Source of the DNA: Haloferula sp. BvORR071
GTDB lineage: Bacteria; Verrucomicrobiota; Verrucomicrobiia; Verrucomicrobiales; Akkermansiaceae
NCBI RefSeq assembly: GCF_000739615.1
Contig: NZ_BATP01000022.1
Coordinates: forward strand, 1 to 64,000
DNA length: 64,000 bases
Reading direction: 5' to 3'
In this document: positions 60,780-64,000 of the stretch, piece after piece
How positions within the stretch are numbered: position 1 is the first letter of the stretch
Layout: the number at the start of each line of letters is the position of its first letter
Program-made: the position numbers and the translations under genes
Notes under the pieces: generated by a model
The model's database searches: none
Told to the model about the DNA's origin: nothing
What the model saw: only the letters and a program-made list of their open reading frames with translations

Positions 60780-61262
60780 ATGTATTCCATTTTGGTATCC
60801 AATCGACTAGGGATCCAGAATGACGCTCTGGATAGGTGACTAAAGAGATTTTCGGAAAATTCCTCTTGATCTCCCACCAAGTAGTCTGCATTAGTGCCGC
60901 CGTCAGCCGCAAGTCGGGTCAGCCCACAATCTGATCCGGCAAGCAAATCGAGCCACCCCGCGCCGGGGAGCAAGTTGGCATGGTGCCGCAACAGCCGGAA
61001 TGGAGGGAACACCCCTTCACCGGTGCGGCGAATCACACCGCTCTCCTGCACATGTTACTCTTCCTACTTTCCGACAAGCCGCCCGCCGGTCCGACCTCGT
61101 GTCGATGCACCACTTGGGCGGCCACCCCCGCGGATCTCGCGAGCCGATGTATCGCTCGCCCCGCGGGTTGCTGATCGCCCGATTTTCCCGGTGGTTAAAC
61201 GGATGGTCTCGCGGCCTAGGACGGCGTCTTGGGTTTCGCTGTTGAAGGCCGCAGAACAAAAG
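60780..61262. other. Gene-free region after the TM2 gene
   Basis: No gene is supportable in this part of the 630-base gap before the LamG gene. A 7-bp inverted repeat (ATCCAGA at 60813-60819, TCTGGAT at 60827-60833) lies near the TM2 stop. The first 120 bases are relatively AT-rich. Confidence 0.5.
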
Positions 61263-61308
61263 CCACGGCGGGCGCGGGACTCTTGGGTTTGTCCCGAGCC
61301 CGCCGTGG
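61263..61308 (+). promoter_or_regulatory. Long stem-loop in the LamG gene leader
   Basis: CCACGGCGGGC at 61263-61273 pairs fully with GCCCGCCGTGG at 61298-61308. Inside it, after one mismatch, CGGGAC pairs with GTCCCG around the ten-base loop TCTTGGGTTT. It could be a terminator for the minus strand (CTTTTGTT follows there) or a leader structure on the plus strand. Confidence 0.55.
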
Positions 61309-61339
61309 TAATCCGCCCCCTCCGGTAAATCAGCGCCTC

Positions 61340-61360
61340 CCCGCCACGCGGGATTTTTTT
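61340..61360 (+). terminator. Terminator-like hairpin 49 bases before the LamG gene start
   Basis: CCCGC and GCGGG form a 5-bp stem with a three-base loop, followed by A and seven T. This is the form of an intrinsic terminator on the plus strand. With the long stem-loop upstream it could form an attenuator, or it may simply end transcription from upstream. Confidence 0.6.
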
Positions 61361-61409
61361 GCCCCTGCCCTTCCTCAGGGCCCTTTGCATTCAAAACCGA
61401 TACCTTACC

Positions 61410-64000
61410 ATGTTGCTCCACAAACTTCATTTGATTACCCCCCAGAGCGCCACGCGCCGCTCCCTCACCGGCGCGCTGCAGACCGGCGCCCCCACTGACG
61501 CCCTGCTCCAAGCTCATCGCGAAGACGCCGGCCGCCGCCGCTCGCGACGCTCCTCCTACTATCTCGCGCGCCTCGCCACCGCCGCCGCGGTCATGTCCTC
61601 CATCACCGATGCCGCCGTACTGGTCGGCCTCGATCCCGCCACCGCCCTCTACGACAGCAACGTGAAGGGCATCGTCGATGACGGCGGCACCGCTGGCAGT
61701 AAGTCCGGCATCCCGATCCTCGGCGATCCGGAGCACGCCCTCGGCGCTACCTTCAACATCAGCTTCACCCCAACCGCCGCCGACCTGGAACGGGCCACAC
61801 CCACTGCGGCGCGAACGGTGCTGCTCATCGAGGTCGGCGGCACTTCAAATGGCATCGGTGTCTATCTGATCGATGGCGTGCCGACCCTGCTCTCCAAGCA
61901 GAGCTCGAACGATGTAACGGTGCCCGGCTCGCTCAATGACACCACGCTCCCGGCGATCGCGGTGCAGAACCCGATCGGCAAGCTCAACGCGGGCACCGCC
62001 TATTCGATCTCCGCTTCCTGGGATCACATCGGCACGGTCGAGCTGGTAGTCCAGCCGGATGGCGGCACCGCGGTGAAATCGCGCCACACCATCTCCGGCA
62101 CCCCGGGAAACTGGTCCGGCAATGACACGCTGTCGGTGAAGACGATCAGCAGTGTCGGCTCGGTCGGAGGCCTGGCGGGAAGCAATGCCGCGAACGTGCT
62201 GGGACCGCCCTTCGACGTGAACAACGCCTCGAACTTCAGCGGCGCAATCACACGGGCGTTCTTCTGGAATGCCTCCGCGGTCACGCCGCCGGTTCCTACG
62301 CCACCTGCCGTACTCGGCTTCGAGGTCACTCCCTTGCCAACCACCAATCAAGTGCGCCTGCACTGGCGGGTGACGGAAGGCGGCGCGCCTTCGCCCACCA
62401 GCATCCAGATTAAGACCGGCGGCACGGTGATCTACACGCCACCAGGCTTGGAAGGCTTCTACGACCTCGCCGCCAGCACTGCCACGCAATTCACCCTGAG
62501 CGCGACCAATGGCAATGGCGTGACCGACAAGAATGCCACGCTCGCCGCGGAATCTCCCTTTGCCGCCGCGGTGCGCGCAGATGGTGCGGTGGCCTGGTAT
62601 CGCTTCAATGAGGCAGCCGGCTCGCAGTTGTTCGCGGACTCCGCGGAGAATGCCCTGCCCTTCGATGGCCGCAGCTACGGCCAACCCGCCAGCGGCAGCA
62701 CCGGTTTCCTCGGGGGCGCGGCGCTCTTCGATGGCGGCAGCGGTGGCATCCTTCCTTCCATCTTCGATCCCAGCACGCTGGACACCGGCTTCACGGTCGA
62801 AGCGATCGTGAAGCGGGCCCCCGGCGTGGTGGGTGCGAATCCCGTGATCCTGGGCCAGAAAGGCAGCGGCGGCCGCATCCACCTCGCCTCCACCGCAGAC
62901 GGCAAGATCGTGACCGATATCGGTGCGGGCCAGCTCAAGCATGCCGATGCCACCTTGAGCGATGATACATGGGCTCACCTCGCAATCGTGGTCGACAAGC
63001 TGCACACTGAGATCCGCTTCTACCTCGATGGCGTACAGGTCGGCAGCAGTGCCGATGGCTTGAACCCTGACGGCAGCACCTTCGATCCGAACTTCCTCTT
63101 GGAGAGCTCCACCGAGGAATGGATCATCGGCGTTGGCAAGGCTCTCGCCGGCAATCACTGGAAGGGCAACATCGATGAGATCGCGGTCTATCGCCGCCTG
63201 CTCGATGATCCGGATGCCAATGGCGACAAGTCCGACTCGCGCGTCGCCGCCCACCGCGATGCCTGGTGGGGCCAGACCGCCGGGATCATCGGCTTCAGCG
63301 CCTCCAAGCTCACCGTCAGCTCCGGTGATCCGGTCGTTCTCTCCACCCTCGTCGGCGCCAATGTCAGCTCGGTGAGCATCGACCACGGCGTCGGCACGCT
63401 GCCACTCACCAATGGCCGTGCTTCAATCACCGTGAATCCCACGGCGACAACCACCTATCAAATCACCGCCGGCAGCGAGACCCGCAGCGTCACCGTCACC
63501 GCACTGCAATACCAAGTGCCGCAAGTGAAGGGCTTCCAAGTCACCAAGCTCGCCACCCCGGGCCGTCTGCGCCTGCACTGGAAGGTCACCGAGGGCGAAG
63601 CACCGAATCCGACCACCCTGAGCTTCAGTGCCGGTGCCACGGTATTGCACACGACCAGCACCCTGCAGGGCTTCGCCGATGTCGATGCCCCGGGAGTGAC
63701 CCAAGTCACGCTGCATGCGGCAAATGCCACCGGCCCCACCGATGTGACGGATAGTGTCGATACCGAAAACGCCTTCTCCACCGCCGTGCGCCAGGATTCA
63801 CCGGTCGCTTGGTTCCGCTTCAACGAAGCGGCGGGCACCGAGCTCTTCGTCGACTCGGCGGACAACACGGCACCGCACAATGGCCACCCTAACGGCAGCC
63901 CGGTGGGTGGCGTGACCGGCATCGTCGATGGTGTGATCACCCTGGATGCCAACGCCTCCGTCACCAGCGACTTGATCCTCAACCCGGCGCAACTCGATCC
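61410..64000 (+). CDS. LamG-domain repeat surface protein, 5' part (continues beyond window)
   Basis: An open frame from ATG 61410 reaches the right edge, 863 codons, with no stop. It starts MLLHKLHLITPQSATRRSLT, then an arginine-rich stretch and a hydrophobic segment (SYYLARLATAAAVMSS), not a clean signal peptide. After a PEP-CTERM-like anchor-free beta domain comes a linker FEVTPLPTTNQVRLHWRVTE and a LamG/concanavalin-like module (AVAWYRFNEAAGSQLFADSA, DTWAHLAIVVDKLHTEIRFY, GNIDEIAVYRRLLDDP). The pattern then repeats (RLRLHWKVTEGEAPNPTTLS, VAWFRFNEAAGTELFVDSAD). It is probably a very large extracellular or surface adhesin. Confidence 0.85.
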   Translation, partial: MLLHKLHLITPQSATRRSLTGALQTGAPTDALLQAHREDAGRRRSRRSSYYLARLATAAAVMSSITDAAVLVGLDPATALYDSNVKGIVDDGGTAGSKSGIPILGDPEHALGATFNISFTPTAADLERATPTAARTVLLIEVGGTSNGIGVYLIDGVPTLLSKQSSNDVTVPGSLNDTTLPAIAVQNPIGKLNAGTAYSISASWDHIGTVELVVQPDGGTAVKSRHTISGTPGNWSGNDTLSVKTISSVGSVGGLAGSNAANVLGPPFDVNNASNFSGAITRAFFWNASAVTPPVPTPPAVLGFEVTPLPTTNQVRLHWRVTEGGAPSPTSIQIKTGGTVIYTPPGLEGFYDLAASTATQFTLSATNGNGVTDKNATLAAESPFAAAVRADGAVAWYRFNEAAGSQLFADSAENALPFDGRSYGQPASGSTGFLGGAALFDGGSGGILPSIFDPSTLDTGFTVEAIVKRAPGVVGANPVILGQKGSGGRIHLASTADGKIVTDIGAGQLKHADATLSDDTWAHLAIVVDKLHTEIRFYLDGVQVGSSADGLNPDGSTFDPNFLLESSTEEWIIGVGKALAGNHWKGNIDEIAVYRRLLDDPDANGDKSDSRVAAHRDAWWGQTAGIIGFSASKLTVSSGDPVVLSTLVGANVSSVSIDHGVGTLPLTNGRASITVNPTATTTYQITAGSETRSVTVTALQYQVPQVKGFQVTKLATPGRLRLHWKVTEGEAPNPTTLSFSAGATVLHTTSTLQGFADVDAPGVTQVTLHAANATGPTDVTDSVDTENAFSTAVRQDSPVAWFRFNEAAGTELFVDSADNTAPHNGHPNGSPVGGVTGIVDGVITLDANASVTSDLILNPAQLD

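Noticed and set aside
61845-63386. Minus-strand open frame of 513 codons
   Set aside because: The plus strand here encodes recognisable LamG modules; the minus frame is composition-driven.
1-64000. tRNA, rRNA, CRISPR array, transposase, integrase or prophage
   Set aside because: No cloverleaf, spaced repeats or characteristic protein motifs were found on either strand by reading; short RNAs could still be missed.

Overview
The window looks like chromosomal DNA of a GC-rich member of the Verrucomicrobiota, probably close to Luteolibacter or other Verrucomicrobiales. This is inferred from gene content: many Tat- and Sec-exported proteins of unknown function, sigma factors with membrane-spanning C-terminal extensions, an ECF sigma/FecR pair, a secreted multi-domain protein ending in a DPDGDG calcium-binding-like tail, LamG and parallel beta-helix proteins, and pectin-type SGNH esterases. 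No rRNA, tRNA, CRISPR array, transposase or phage gene was seen. Many genes lack a clear Shine-Dalgarno sequence, so several starts are uncertain.

Layout. 1-2230: end of purA, uppS and a two-helix membrane protein. 2294-5567: an ECF sigma factor fused through a membrane helix to a large extracytoplasmic domain, translationally coupled to a membrane-anchored partner built from related helical repeats. 5710-9799: an NtrC-type sigma-54 activator and a long TPR protein. The coupled partner and the NtrC gene each carry an apparent one-base loss in a C run. 10034-13898: an AsmA-like envelope protein and a secreted beta-helix protein. 13950-16663: a LysR regulator, isochorismatase-fold hydrolase and pirin. 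16798-18725: ECF sigma/FecR. 18970-21505: an orphan gene with a strong terminator, then citramalate synthase. 21622-28842: two divergent rhamnogalacturonan-acetylesterase-like enzymes, a lipoprotein, a beta-propeller protein, a DUF1287 protein and a 925-residue Ig-repeat protein. 28962-31249: DUF457 membrane hydrolase, an AraC-like sensor domain without a helix-turn-helix, trxA, a 26-residue membrane micropeptide and a proline-rich membrane protein. 31543-36130: PhoX-like phosphatase, then a TIR/DUF1444 cluster. 36127-41814: ClC channel, ilvD with a divergent LysR regulator, and DAHP synthase. 41876-45179: exported proteins and a RelE/ParE toxin-antitoxin pair. 45324-49380: proS, then a sulfotransferase/cytochrome P450 operon. 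49391-52808: a small protein, a TPR protein and a DUF4331 protein. 53158-60779: a metalloprotease with an NPCBM-like tail, an orphan protein, a second beta-helix protein, a metallo-beta-lactamase hydrolase, a Dabb protein and a TM2 protein. 61410-64000: the 5' part of a LamG-repeat surface protein behind a structured leader.

How they fit together. Core metabolism is represented by purine synthesis (purA), cell-wall lipid carrier (uppS), isoleucine and valine synthesis (cimA and ilvD, consistent with the citramalate route), aromatic amino acids (DAHP synthase) and translation (proS). The rest is mostly envelope and secretion biology plus signalling. The least explained units are the membrane-spanning sigma factor with its coupled partner (and a third relative at 43380-44540), the TIR/DUF1444 cluster, and the micropeptide that resembles the membrane anchor of its upstream neighbour.
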